In this document: positions 14,853-23,783 of the stretch, one piece after another
How positions within the stretch are numbered: position 1 is the stretch's first letter
Layout of the letters: every line of letters starts with the position of its first letter
NCBI GenBank assembly: GCA_947629525.1
Contig: CANREB010000028.1
Coordinates: forward strand, 1 to 34,562
Length of the DNA: 34,562 bases
Source of the DNA: an uncultured Lachnospiraceae bacterium
GTDB lineage: Bacteria; Bacillota; Clostridia; Lachnospirales; Lachnospiraceae
Direction: 5' to 3'
Program-made: the position numbers and the translations under genes
The notes under the pieces: model-generated
Databases searched by the model: none
Told to the model about the DNA's origin: nothing
Seen by the model: only the letters and a program-made list of their open reading frames with translations

Positions 14853-16427
14853 ATGGGAATTTATTTAAATCCTAAAAACAGGGGTTTTCAGGAAGCGCTC
14901 AATTCTCAAATCTATGTAGATAAAACAGGACTGATTGAATATACAAATTCCTGCCTGAATACAAAGCAAAAATACATCTGCGTCAGCAGACCGAGGCGTT
15001 TCGGCAAATCTATGGCACTTGAAATGCTTGCCGCCTACTATAGCTGCGGCTGCGATTCCAGGGATTTATTTAACGGACTTAAGATCGCCGGCAAAAAAAC
15101 TTTCCCAAAATATCTGAATAAATATGACGTGATTTATTTAAATATGCAGCATTTTCTTCTCAGAACAGATGCCTTTAATATGACGAAATATTTAGAGCAG
15201 GCTGTCCTTGATGAGCTGCGAGAAGCCTATGGAAGCCTGTTTTCTGAGCAGACTGTTATTTTAGCTGAGGCGCTCGAAAAAATCTATGCAAAAACTGATA
15301 AACAGTTTATCTTTCTGATTGACGAATGGGATTGCGTAATGCGTGAACGTCAGGAATCCGAGACTCTGCAAAAGCAATACCTTGATTTTCTGCGCAGCCT
15401 TTTAAAGGATCAGCCATATGTGGCGCTTACCTATATGACGGGTATTCTGCCTATAAAAAAGTACGGACAGCACTCCGCGCTGAATATGTTCAGCGAGCAT
15501 TCAATGACCGGACAGTACGATTTGGAGGAATATACAGGGTTTACTCAGGACGAAGTAGAGGCACTGTGCCAAAAGTTTGGCATGGATTATACCGAGACAA
15601 GCAGTTGGTATGACGGCTATATGTTCAAAAGTTTCCGACACATTTACAATCCGCGCTCTGTAGTGTCTGCTATGAGCTTTAAAAATTTTTCGAGCTATTG
15701 GGCTTCCACTGAAACATATGATGCGCTGAAAATATATATTGACATGGATTTTGACGGTCTAAGAGGCGCTATTATACAGATGCTCAGCGGCGAACGCATC
15801 AAAGTCAATACGCTGAGCTTTCAAAATGATATGCGCAGCTTTAAAGTGAAGGATGATGTTTTAACTCTGCTGATTCATCTTGGCTATCTTGGATATGACG
15901 CGCAGGCAGAAGAGGCTTTTATTCCCAACAAAGAAATAATCAGAGAATTTGAAAACGCTATGAGCGTCGGTGGCTGGTCTGATGTTATGCAGATCCTCAA
16001 ATCCTCTGAAAAGCTGCTGTCAGATACATTAAGCGGCAATGAAAAGGAGGTCGCCGAGGCGCTTGATAGGGCGCATACGGAGGCAGCGTCAATCTTGACA
16101 TACAATGATGAAAATTCCTTAAGCTGTGCCATCGGGCTTGCATATTACAGCGCACGGAAGGATTACAGGCTTATACGGGAATTTCCCACAGGCAAAGGAT
16201 TTGCAGATATCATATTCCTGCCTCTTCCACACTCGCCAAAACCGGCGCTAATTGTGGAATTAAAATATGATGAAGCCGCTGACACAGCCATACAGCAGAT
16301 AAAAGACAGACAATACGCTCAGGCGTTTGAAGGCTATAGCGGCGAAATTCTGCTCGTCGCAATCAGCTATAGCAAGGCTGATAAAAATAAGCGCCATAGC
16401 TGCATCATTGAAAAAATCAAAAAATAA
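14853..16427 (+). CDS. AAA-ATPase-like protein with C-terminal PD-(D/E)XK nuclease domain
   Basis: 524 residues from ATG 14853, with GGAGGT about nine bases upstream. The N-terminal AAA-ATPase-like domain has the family start MGIYLNPKNRGF, YVDKTGLI, the P-loop-like VSRPRRFGKSMALEML (about 44-59) and a Walker-B-like FIFLIDEWDCVM. The C-terminal domain has GKGFADIIFLP and ALIVELKYD, the D and ExK of a PD-(D/E)XK nuclease, followed by AIQQIKDRQY. This combination is common and multi-copy in Clostridia and Bacteroides; its role is unsettled, with mobile-element or defence functions suggested. It stands alone between trmL and a convergent aminotransferase. Confidence 0.88.
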   Translation: MGIYLNPKNRGFQEALNSQIYVDKTGLIEYTNSCLNTKQKYICVSRPRRFGKSMALEMLAAYYSCGCDSRDLFNGLKIAGKKTFPKYLNKYDVIYLNMQHFLLRTDAFNMTKYLEQAVLDELREAYGSLFSEQTVILAEALEKIYAKTDKQFIFLIDEWDCVMRERQESETLQKQYLDFLRSLLKDQPYVALTYMTGILPIKKYGQHSALNMFSEHSMTGQYDLEEYTGFTQDEVEALCQKFGMDYTETSSWYDGYMFKSFRHIYNPRSVVSAMSFKNFSSYWASTETYDALKIYIDMDFDGLRGAIIQMLSGERIKVNTLSFQNDMRSFKVKDDVLTLLIHLGYLGYDAQAEEAFIPNKEIIREFENAMSVGGWSDVMQILKSSEKLLSDTLSGNEKEVAEALDRAHTEAASILTYNDENSLSCAIGLAYYSARKDYRLIREFPTGKGFADIIFLPLPHSPKPALIVELKYDEAADTAIQQIKDRQYAQAFEGYSGEILLVAISYSKADKNKRHSCIIEKIKK

Positions 16428-16431
16428 AATC

Positions 16432-16480
16432 AATGCGGGGCATATCAAATGAGCATAAACGCAAGAGACAGCCCCGCATT
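16432..16480. terminator. Putative bidirectional terminator
   Basis: A 10-bp perfect inverted repeat AATGCGGGGC/GCCCCGCATT (16432-16441 and 16471-16480) with a 29-base loop lies between the convergent nuclease and aminotransferase genes. T-rich sequence flanks it on both strands. The loop is longer than usual. Confidence 0.55.
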
Positions 16481-16485
16481 TCACT

Positions 16486-17664
16486 TTATTTTCCACTCTC
16501 ACGCAGTCGTTTCACAAAATGCTCCAGTCTGCCGATTGCAACTTTCAGCTTTTCAAGAGAGTACGCGTACGAAATGCGTATAAATCCCTCTCCGCTGTTG
16601 CCAAATGCCGTTCCGGGCACGACTGCAACCTTCTCTTCCTGCAGAAATCTTGTCGCAAACTCATCGCTCGTCATACCAAATTCCTTTATGCACGGGAATA
16701 TGTAAAATGCCCCAAACGGTTCAAAACACTCAAGTCCCATTTCCTTAAAGGCATGCACGAGAAAGCGCCTTCTCTGATTATATGCCTCGCGCATCATCTG
16801 CACATCCTCGTCGCCGTTGCGCAGCGCGTCAACAGCCGCATACTGTGACGTGGTAGGCGCGCACATAATGCAGAACTGGTGTATCTTATACATCTGCTCG
16901 ATAATATGCTGCGGTCCGCAGGCATAACCAAGCCTCCACCCTGTCATGGCGTAAGATTTTGAAAAGCCGTTTATCAGTATCGTGCGCTCCTGCATCCCGT
17001 CAATATTTGCGATTGAGACATGCCTGTCTGTATAGCAAAGCTCGGAATATATCTCATCCGAAAGCACAAACAGGTCATGTGCTTTTATCACTTTGGCTAT
17101 AGCTTCCAAATCTTCCCTTTCCATAATCGCGCCTGTCGGATTATTGGGGAACGGAAGGATAAGTATTTTCGACTTATCCGTTATCGCGTCCTCAAGTTCC
17201 TTTGCCGTGAGCCTGAACTGGTTTTCATGCTTTAGCTCGATTATCACAGGCTTGCCGCCCGCAAGTACGGCGCAAGGTTCGTATGACACGTAGCTGGGCT
17301 GCGGTATAAGCACCTCGTCGCCCGCGTCCACCATCGCACGCAGCGCAATGTCTATCGCTTCCGAGCCGCCTACCGTCACTATCATTTCCTTGCGCGCGTC
17401 ATATTCAAGGTCATATCTTCTCTTTAAATACTTGCTGACCTCCTCACGCATCTCAAGAAGTCCCGCATTTGAAGTATAAAACGTGCGCCCTCTTTCAAGC
17501 GAATAAATGCCCTCGTCGCGAATATGCCACGGCGTTTCAAAATCAGGTTCGCCTACGCCGAGTGATATTACATCCGGGTCATTCATTTCGGTCACTATGT
17601 CAAAAAATTTTCTTATGCCCGACGGCTTAATATTTACGATTGTCTTTGATAACGGGTTTCTCAT
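16486..17664 (-). CDS. PLP-dependent aminotransferase, class I/II
   Basis: 392 residues, fold type I. It has the PLP lysine K236 in INGFSKSYAMTGWRLGY, the substrate/cofactor residues in PFPNNPTGAI and the D/Y pair in LSDEIYSEL. Overall it resembles the aspartate or aromatic aminotransferase (PatA-like) group in Firmicutes. The start ATG overlaps the stop of the Lrp gene by 4 bp (ATGA), showing translational coupling and suggesting that the Lrp protein controls amino-acid metabolism through it. Exact substrate is not determinable by eye. Confidence 0.9.
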   Translation of the reverse strand: MRNPLSKTIVNIKPSGIRKFFDIVTEMNDPDVISLGVGEPDFETPWHIRDEGIYSLERGRTFYTSNAGLLEMREEVSKYLKRRYDLEYDARKEMIVTVGGSEAIDIALRAMVDAGDEVLIPQPSYVSYEPCAVLAGGKPVIIELKHENQFRLTAKELEDAITDKSKILILPFPNNPTGAIMEREDLEAIAKVIKAHDLFVLSDEIYSELCYTDRHVSIANIDGMQERTILINGFSKSYAMTGWRLGYACGPQHIIEQMYKIHQFCIMCAPTTSQYAAVDALRNGDEDVQMMREAYNQRRRFLVHAFKEMGLECFEPFGAFYIFPCIKEFGMTSDEFATRFLQEEKVAVVPGTAFGNSGEGFIRISYAYSLEKLKVAIGRLEHFVKRLRESGK

Positions 17665-18143
17665 GGTGTCACCTGCATCCTTTCATCAACCTCTTTTTTG
17701 CCTAAAATAGTGCCGTGGTCCTTATACTTCTTAAGGATAAAGTGCGTAGCCGTGCTGATAACAGACTCCTGCGTGGAAAGCTTCTCCGTGACAAAGCGCG
17801 ATACCTCTTTAAGCGACTTCCCCTCAAGGCTGACAAGCAGGTCATATCCGCCCGAGATGAGGTAAACCGCATGAACCTCCGGATATTTGTATATGCGTTC
17901 CGCTATGGCATCAAAACCGTTATTTCTCTGCGGCGTGACGCGCACTTCTATAAGCGCATTGACTTTTTCAACGTCTGTCTTTTCCCAGTCAATAAGAGTA
18001 TGATATCCGCATATAACTCCTTCCTGTTCCATCTTTTCCATCTCGTTTATGATATCTGTCTCAGACTCGCCGAGAATTATCGCAAGCTCGCGCAGGTCTA
18101 TCCTGCTGTTTTTCTCAATGATCGTCAAAATTTTTTCTCTCAT
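17661..18143 (-). CDS. Lrp/AsnC family transcriptional regulator
   Basis: 160 residues. The N-terminal winged HTH (IDLRELAIILGESETDIINEMEKMEQEGVICGYHTLID) is followed by a C-terminal ligand-binding RAM domain (EVHAVYLISGGYDLLVSLEGKSLKEVSRFV). These regulators form dimers to octamers that sense amino acids. The stop overlaps the start of the aminotransferase gene, so the two act as one unit. ATG 18143 has GAGGT at normal distance. Confidence 0.94.
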   Translation of the reverse strand: MREKILTIIEKNSRIDLRELAIILGESETDIINEMEKMEQEGVICGYHTLIDWEKTDVEKVNALIEVRVTPQRNNGFDAIAERIYKYPEVHAVYLISGGYDLLVSLEGKSLKEVSRFVTEKLSTQESVISTATHFILKKYKDHGTILGKKEVDERMQVTP

Positions 18144-18178
18144 AATTTACCTCTTTTCTGCGCTGTCTTCCGCGCATA

Positions 18179-19165
18179 TTATTTAGCCGCTTCATAGTAT
18201 CTGAAAATCTCATCACTCTTTGCGGGTTCTAAAAAACGCGTCTCTTCATCGTGTTTTATCACTCTGTCGTTACCATCGCAAATTCTGCCTATAACAGCAG
18301 CATTTATCCCTTTATCCGCAAGAAGTCCGACTACATCCGCACCATGTGCAGTAACTGCCAAAAGGCTTCCACCGGATAAAAGTTCATATGGGTTTAAATC
18401 AAAAAATTCACATATCTCTATCGTTTCCTGTTTTACAGGTATGCTCTTTAAGTCTGCGACCAGTCCAACGCCATTATCAGCAGCAAGCTCCCAAAGCGCT
18501 TTGAAAATCCCGCCCTCGCGCGCTGCTTTCATATAACATGCGTCGGACTTAACGGCGGTAGCAGCCTCCGCTATTACCGATGCCTCTTTTGATACGGAAA
18601 GGTACTCATTAAAGTTTTGTGCCGCTGTAATCATATCGGACGGATATCTTTTGCATAGGTCATTGTAACTTCCTGCTGCCATTAGGGCAGTCCCTTCTAT
18701 TCCGATCCACTTCGTCATCACTATATCATCGCCTGCATGTATGGTGCTTTGGCAGTTCTTCTTCACCCTGCCGCACACCACACATTCCGCCACGGCATCG
18801 CTCACACATGGAAGCACGCTCACGTCCACGCATGCTATCGGCACGTTTAACTTTTCCGTGTCAGGCGCCGCCTGTTCGATCATACGCCGCACCTTTATTT
18901 CACGATATCTTTCGGGCACTTTGATATTAAAAATGACATACATGTCATCAATCTGTCCATGTGACGCCGCCCATGCATTATTTAGAGCTGCCAGCAGCGC
19001 CCTCTTTGCCACATCGTCGTCTCTGCCAAACGCCGACGCCTGCGCGCAAAAAAGTCCTGACGGCATAGTGGCGCAGTCTGCTCCCAGTGCTGCGCCATCA
19101 TAATGATTTATCGTCCTGCTAACAGAACGTTTATAAATATGCTCTGCCAATCTGCCATAATTCAT
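18179..19165 (-). CDS. AIR-synthase-fold protein, HypE-like
   Basis: 328 residues. The PurM/HypE/ThiL-type fold shows in LTG-like GADCATMP, HAGDDIVMTKWIGIEGTALM near the middle and the C-terminal IEICEFFDLNPYELLSGGSLL, which is characteristic of HypE-type proteins. The final residues (RYYEAAK) lack the C-terminal cysteine with which HypE carries its thiocyanate intermediate, and no hydrogenase maturation genes are nearby. A true HypE role is therefore unlikely. It sits 18 bp after the VanW gene and 35 bp before the Lrp gene, so the four genes probably share a transcript. The reaction is unknown. Confidence 0.78.
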   Translation of the reverse strand: MNYGRLAEHIYKRSVSRTINHYDGAALGADCATMPSGLFCAQASAFGRDDDVAKRALLAALNNAWAASHGQIDDMYVIFNIKVPERYREIKVRRMIEQAAPDTEKLNVPIACVDVSVLPCVSDAVAECVVCGRVKKNCQSTIHAGDDIVMTKWIGIEGTALMAAGSYNDLCKRYPSDMITAAQNFNEYLSVSKEASVIAEAATAVKSDACYMKAAREGGIFKALWELAADNGVGLVADLKSIPVKQETIEICEFFDLNPYELLSGGSLLAVTAHGADVVGLLADKGINAAVIGRICDGNDRVIKHDEETRFLEPAKSDEIFRYYEAAK

Positions 19166-19183
19166 TTATATCACCCGTAAAAG

Positions 19184-20707
19184 CTATTGTCCCGCCTGCT
19201 GCAAAAGCTGCTGCTGAAGCGCCTGATAATATGCGTTCAGATCCGCCTGCTGCTGCGCCGCCGCTGCCATCTCATTTTTTATCGCCGCCGCTTCTGCCTT
19301 GCAGGTGTCAATACTTCCCGACGCGATCGCCGCCTGTATACGGCTTGCGTATATAGGATTATCAGTATTTACGCCGACTGTAGCCGTCCTCGGTGAAGCC
19401 ATATACGAACTTTTATTTATCACTTCACGGCTTACTTCCGTTCCGTTCTCCTCAACGATCTTCCAAAGCTGCGCCGTATAGCCTATGTGTGCTGACTGCA
19501 CATTTATGTAACCGATGCCCTGGCTGCTGTCCGCAAATATATCTTCATGATCCGGCTGCTTAGTTGTAAGCACTTCACTCTCATAGCGTATCTTGCGGTC
19601 GGCAGGTCTTGTCTCTACACCGTAAATCGTGAAAGTTATGCACTTTCCCTCCGTATATCCCTCTATATATACAGGATTATCAAGATTATTGACAAATCTG
19701 AAATCTTTTCCTGCCGACTCCGCGATAGCCGCATCCATAGACGGGTCAACATACGTTATGATCATGGAATGATTATTTCTCTCAGTAACTTCAAGTTCAG
19801 CTAAAAGCACTGCGTTGTACAATGTGGTCGAGACTTGGCATATACCGCCGCCAAGACTGTCTACCACTTTTCCTTTCAAATATGAACCCGCAGGGTAATA
19901 CCCATTATCAGTCGTAAACGGCTTAATGGTATCATATGTGGAAAACTCATCGCCCGGATATAAAAGCGTACCGTTTATTAAGCGGCAGCCGTTCTCAACA
20001 TTTTTGCATCTGTCGGCACTGCTTGTCGAATAGCTCGTCGAATATGTACCGAGTACATCCGTAAGCTTTGAAAGTTCCTCGGCGCTGCCTTTTGGCTCTG
20101 TCACATCTATTACAAGATCGATCGACGCATCCGAATAGTCCCACTCATTTGTAAGATATTCCATTGTCGCATCAATCGACGCATCTACGTTTACCCCTTT
20201 GCCCGGCTGCCCGTCCGTAACGATCAGTTCACCGTTTTCACGCGTGATAGTGGCATTATGTGCGGGGATATCATACTCCGCGCATTGTTCTGCAAAAATC
20301 GTGCGCAGAGCTTCCCTGTCAAACGAAAGTTTCAGGTCGAACACTTTATTTCCATGCTTTAAATCCTGTATCTCCTTGTACCGCTTGACGATATTTCCCT
20401 TTTTACCGATTGCCGCCGCCGCATCTATATCGGCTTCATTATCCCAGCTTATTCCCAAATCGCCTATTGTAACAGCAACAAAATGATCATCCGCTGCTCC
20501 AAATGTCACGTTTTTTCCCCGAAGATCGTCAACAAATTTATTTACCGCCGCCTTTGCCTGATCCGCCGTCATGCCCGAAAGGTCAATGCCGCCCATATAT
20601 ACGCCCCCAAGGATCACATCATCGCCGCTGCCCGCAAAAACCGTGCCGCCGCCCAACATACACCATGAACAAACTAAAAGCACAAACGATAAAATAAATC
20701 TTTTCAT
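19184..20707 (-). CDS. Secreted VanW-family protein with peptidoglycan-binding-like region
   Basis: 507 residues from ATG 20707, with GGAGG six bases upstream. A signal peptide of about 25 residues ends near GGGTVFAG. The N-terminal half contains two alpha/beta repeats of the putative peptidoglycan-binding type (SGMTADQAKAAVNKFV and similar). The VanW domain has STYDTIKPFTTDNGYYPAGSYLKG, SLGGGICQVSTTLYNAVLLAEL and ERNNHSMIITYVDPSMDAAIAE, its hallmark blocks. The tail is alanine- and glutamine-rich (AQQQADLNAYYQ). It is exported and likely cell-wall associated. It is the first gene of the run with the HypE-like, Lrp and aminotransferase genes. Confidence 0.88.
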   Translation of the reverse strand: MKRFILSFVLLVCSWCMLGGGTVFAGSGDDVILGGVYMGGIDLSGMTADQAKAAVNKFVDDLRGKNVTFGAADDHFVAVTIGDLGISWDNEADIDAAAAIGKKGNIVKRYKEIQDLKHGNKVFDLKLSFDREALRTIFAEQCAEYDIPAHNATITRENGELIVTDGQPGKGVNVDASIDATMEYLTNEWDYSDASIDLVIDVTEPKGSAEELSKLTDVLGTYSTSYSTSSADRCKNVENGCRLINGTLLYPGDEFSTYDTIKPFTTDNGYYPAGSYLKGKVVDSLGGGICQVSTTLYNAVLLAELEVTERNNHSMIITYVDPSMDAAIAESAGKDFRFVNNLDNPVYIEGYTEGKCITFTIYGVETRPADRKIRYESEVLTTKQPDHEDIFADSSQGIGYINVQSAHIGYTAQLWKIVEENGTEVSREVINKSSYMASPRTATVGVNTDNPIYASRIQAAIASGSIDTCKAEAAAIKNEMAAAAQQQADLNAYYQALQQQLLQQAGQ

Positions 20708-20866
20708 GTTAATCCTCCATACCGACAAGACCATTCACTTTACGGTTTGATACACTGCAAAATTCTGACAAAAACAACAAAATAACTAAAATTCATTGGA
20801 ATTAATGTATAAAATTACCAGTTGTCATCAATATTATATCTATTGTAAAATAACATTGTCCTAAAA

Positions 20867-20974
20867 TTATCCTAAAATGTATGCAAACAAAGGAATTACC
20901 ATTGCAAGGACAAGTATTATCGCAATTACTGCGGCGATCTTACGCTGTGTTTTTTTATTGTTAAAGTTAAGCAT
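20867..20974 (-). CDS. Small single-pass membrane protein
   Basis: 35 residues: a basic N-terminal stretch MLNFNNKKTQRK followed by one hydrophobic helix (about 13-34) ending YILG. The site GGAGG lies seven bases before ATG 20974. Length, charge bias (positive-inside) and ribosome binding site make it a convincing small gene although it is too short for routine gene calling. It is divergent from the next gene, a membrane-anchored TPR-like protein, whose start is only about 50 bp away. No function is known to me. Confidence 0.72.
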   Translation of the reverse strand: MLNFNNKKTQRKIAAVIAIILVLAMVIPLFAYILG

Positions 20975-21024
20975 CGTTACGCCTCCATACGAGCATTTTA
21001 TCATTTTCTGAAAGGATATTATAT

Positions 21025-21642
21025 ATGAATTTTATAATAATTTCAAGCTTTCTTATATTTTCGATTGTATTTTTTTTCAAACTAAATCAGGCTAAAGCGG
21101 AAGAGCGCAAAGTTAATGAAGAGTTTTGGGAAAGAGAAAACAAAGCAAATTTTACAAGGAAAAAACCGCTTGACGATCTCAACTATATCACCATACCCGA
21201 ATCGCTGCTGAAAATGCACCCCGAAAATTCAAATGAGGAACTCGATATCTGCATCAGTGAGCTCAACGACTTGTCCGAAAGCAAGATAGTAAATCTCACA
21301 GGCTATACAAATACGGATTTAAAACTTGAATACGGTACTGCTAATATTACTATATTAAGCGACTATGATTTTCATTACACAAATTTAGCGACTCTTTTAC
21401 AAAAACTTGCCGAAATGCTTCATGAAAGCGGCAATGACCTGCTTGCAATCGAGACGCTTGAGTTTGCGGTCTCTACCAACACGGACGTGAGCAAAAGCTA
21501 TTATCTTCTCGCACAGCTTTATAATGAAGCCCATACGCCCGAAAAAATCGCATCGCTGATAGACAGCGCGCAGAACATTAAAACTATGCAGCGTGACACC
21601 ATAATCAAAAAACTTCAGGAACTTACGGCGGAAAATATTTAA
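21025..21642 (+). CDS. Membrane-anchored TPR-like protein of unknown function
   Basis: 205 residues. An N-terminal membrane anchor (about residues 3-19) is followed by a charged linker and then helical pairs resembling two TPR units (LATLLQKLAEMLHESGNDLLAIETLEFAV and SKSYYLLAQLYNEAHTPEKIASLIDSA). The cytoplasmic face is inferred from the lysines that follow the anchor. GAAAGG precedes ATG 21025. It converges with the glycosyltransferase gene and overlaps its end by 4 bp. No family name recognised. Confidence 0.75.
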   Translation: MNFIIISSFLIFSIVFFFKLNQAKAEERKVNEEFWERENKANFTRKKPLDDLNYITIPESLLKMHPENSNEELDICISELNDLSESKIVNLTGYTNTDLKLEYGTANITILSDYDFHYTNLATLLQKLAEMLHESGNDLLAIETLEFAVSTNTDVSKSYYLLAQLYNEAHTPEKIASLIDSAQNIKTMQRDTIIKKLQELTAENI

Positions 21643-22583
21643 ACTTCTTTTATTTTTTCTCTGTATTCATTATCAATAGAGATAAGGTGCATCTCAAAAT
21701 CCTGCCTGTCTTTCTGCCTCATCGTGGAAAGCATAAGCCCCGCGAAAAACGACTGTATTGCAGCTATATAGACAAATCCGCATACGATGAGCGTAGGGAA
21801 GCGCTCCACAAGACCCGTTTCAAAATATTCAAGTAAAACGGGAACAAAAAACAGTGTTGCAATCACAGCAAGAAGCAGCGCTATACTTGAGAAAAAGCGC
21901 ATAGGCTTAAAGTTCTTGTACATCTTTCCTATAGTCATAAGCACCCTGAATCCGTCAGAATAAGTATTAAGTTTTGACACGCTTCCCTCAGGACGGTCGC
22001 GGTACTGTATAATCACATTTTCCACACGCATATTTTTATCTATGGCGTGTATGCTCATTTCAGTTTCAATCTCAAACCCCTTGGAAAGCACGGGAAATGA
22101 TTTGGCAAACTGATAACTGAATGCCCTGTAGCCTGTCATGATATCTCTTATATCACTCTTAAACATACTGTTTATCGCCTTACGCACAAGGGAATTGCCA
22201 AAATTGTGGAACGGACGCTTATTCTCTTCAAAGTACGACGATGAAAGCCTGTCCCCGACAACCATATCAGCATTTCTCTTTAAGACAGCGTCGCATAATT
22301 TCCCTGCTTCTTCTGCGGGATATGTGTCGTCGCCGTCTGTCATCACGTAGCACTCTGCGTCTATCTCCCTGAACATGCGGCGTATGACGTTGCCTTTTCC
22401 CTGTTGATATTCATAGCGCACTACCGCGCCCGCCTTTCGCGCTATCTCGTCAGTACCGTCTTTTGAATTATTGTCATACACATATATGACCGCCTCGGGT
22501 AGGGCTGCTTTAAAATCTTTTACTACTTTTTCTATCGTCCTGCTCTCATTGTAGCATGGGATAAGTACCGCTATTTTATCCAT
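21639..22583 (-). CDS. Family 2 glycosyltransferase, DPM/GtrB-like
   Basis: 314 residues from ATG 22583, chosen because GAGG lies six bases upstream; an ATG at 22595 lacks such a site. The GT-A domain has VLIPCYNESRTIEKVV, VYVYDNNSKDGTDE-type segment (residues about 33-46) and DGDDTYP, the metal-binding acidic motif. Two hydrophobic segments follow at about 225-250 and 260-290. This is the layout of polyprenyl-phosphate glucosyl- or mannosyltransferases (GtrB-type), which make lipid-linked sugar donors at the inner membrane face. The sugar is not determinable. Confidence 0.88.
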   Translation of the reverse strand: MDKIAVLIPCYNESRTIEKVVKDFKAALPEAVIYVYDNNSKDGTDEIARKAGAVVRYEYQQGKGNVIRRMFREIDAECYVMTDGDDTYPAEEAGKLCDAVLKRNADMVVGDRLSSSYFEENKRPFHNFGNSLVRKAINSMFKSDIRDIMTGYRAFSYQFAKSFPVLSKGFEIETEMSIHAIDKNMRVENVIIQYRDRPEGSVSKLNTYSDGFRVLMTIGKMYKNFKPMRFFSSIALLLAVIATLFFVPVLLEYFETGLVERFPTLIVCGFVYIAAIQSFFAGLMLSTMRQKDRQDFEMHLISIDNEYREKIKEV

Positions 22584-22699
22584 CTGCTTCCTCATTTCTA
22601 CATTTTAATATTTTAACGACATCTCAACAGTTATTATGTTTTTCCATCTGTTCCGATATGTAGAGTTTATCACAATTTAAGCGCATAATAAAGAGAAAA

Positions 22700-23206
22700 T
22701 TACTTATTCTTTTTTTCTTCTTTATTTCTTATGCGCAGTTCCTTAAAAAATGTTTTCAGCATGTCCTCACATTCTTCTTCAAGAACTCCCCGCACAGCCT
22801 CAACCTGATGGTTAAACTCAGGCATATCAAGGATGTTTAATATCGAGCCTGCGCATCCTGCTTTCGGGTTCATACACGCCATGACCACACGGTCGATCCG
22901 CGCCTGAACGATTGCGCCCGCACACATCTGGCATGGCTCAAGCGTCACATAAAGCGTACATCCTTCAAGCCGCCAGTCTCCAATCACTCTGCCCGCCTTT
23001 TTTATCGCCGTTATCTCAGCATGTGCGAGTGTGCTCTTATCCGTATTACGACGGTTGTATCCGCGCCCGATTATTTTGTCATCATAAACTATGACGCATC
23101 CTATCGGCACTTCGCCGAGCGCATATGCCTTTTTTGCCTGTCTGATCGCTTCGCGCATATATTTTTCATCAGGATTTTTGAAATCTATTGTCTTTAATTT
23201 TGGCAT
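22700..23206 (-). CDS. tadA: tRNA-specific adenosine deaminase
   Basis: 168 residues. The zinc site is complete: H62-A-E64 with the proton-shuttling glutamate, and PC92QMC95. GEVPIGCVIV and RNTDKSTLAHAEITAI are typical of TadA. It converts A34 to inosine in tRNA-Arg(ACG). ATG 23206 has GGAG about nine bases upstream. The basic tail (RNKEEKKNK) is common in Firmicute homologues. Confidence 0.95.
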   Translation of the reverse strand: MPKLKTIDFKNPDEKYMREAIRQAKKAYALGEVPIGCVIVYDDKIIGRGYNRRNTDKSTLAHAEITAIKKAGRVIGDWRLEGCTLYVTLEPCQMCAGAIVQARIDRVVMACMNPKAGCAGSILNILDMPEFNHQVEAVRGVLEEECEDMLKTFFKELRIRNKEEKKNK

Positions 23207-23311
23207 GTTTATTTTCTCCGATATTTTTTATTAAAGGACTTGAAGGCGTTTTTTAATTCCTTGGAAGAGAAATGACAGACAGAAATTTTTGAGAAAAAAT
23301 CATGAAAAAAT

Positions 23312-23700
23312 CTATTTTAGGTGTGTAAGCGCTTCCTGTTCTGACAAGCCGTAGTCTTCAATAAGTGCTGCTTTAATATCTGCATCACTGGCATTAAAAC
23401 GCCGCAGACTTTTAACCGCAGCTTTTATTGCGCGCTCTGTAGTTTCTTTTATTTTCCTTTCGTTTTCCTTCTCTACGCGTTCTGCAGTTTCCTTCTCTAC
23501 GCGTTCACGCTCTTGCAGCACAGCTATATTCACTATTTTGTCAATTTCAGGTTTCATTATCTCCATTAATGCCTGGCACATATCTCCGCCTCCTCTTACC
23601 AATTCTCCAATTGCCTCTTTGTTTGCTACCGCGCGTCATCTCCTGCTTTGTCACCTTGTCCGACAGCAGATGCAGCCATTCATTGCCCCTTTATTAAATG
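23312..23700 (-). pseudogene. Decayed C-terminal fragment of an Rpn-family gene
   Basis: The region 23312-23602 has an open frame reading GGGDMCQALMEIMKPEIDKIV, then a charged coil with VEKETAERVEKE, and finally NASDADIKAALIEDYGLSEQEAL, the characteristic C-terminal end of Rpn-type proteins. No nuclease domain is present. Just upstream (about 23,640-23,700) the same strand reads NEWLHLLSDKVTKQEM in a different frame, as expected of a frameshifted remainder. The piece is therefore most likely a relic of a longer gene. A small intact product from ATG 23578 cannot be excluded. The intact relative at 827-1681 is not identical. Confidence 0.6.
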
Positions 23701-23783
23701 CTGTTTTATTAATTTTATTATAGCGCTATATCATTAGAGTTGTAAAGAATAAATCGAAGACAAGCACGACAATTCCACAGCTG

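Noticed and set aside
18179..19165. Calling the AIR-synthase-fold gene hypE
   Set aside because: The C-terminal cysteine needed for HypE chemistry is absent and no other hydrogenase maturation gene is present.
23466..23515. Short direct repeat of about 18 bases within the Rpn relic
   Set aside because: It encodes the repeated coiled-coil segment VEKETAER/VEKENER and is explained by the protein repeat.
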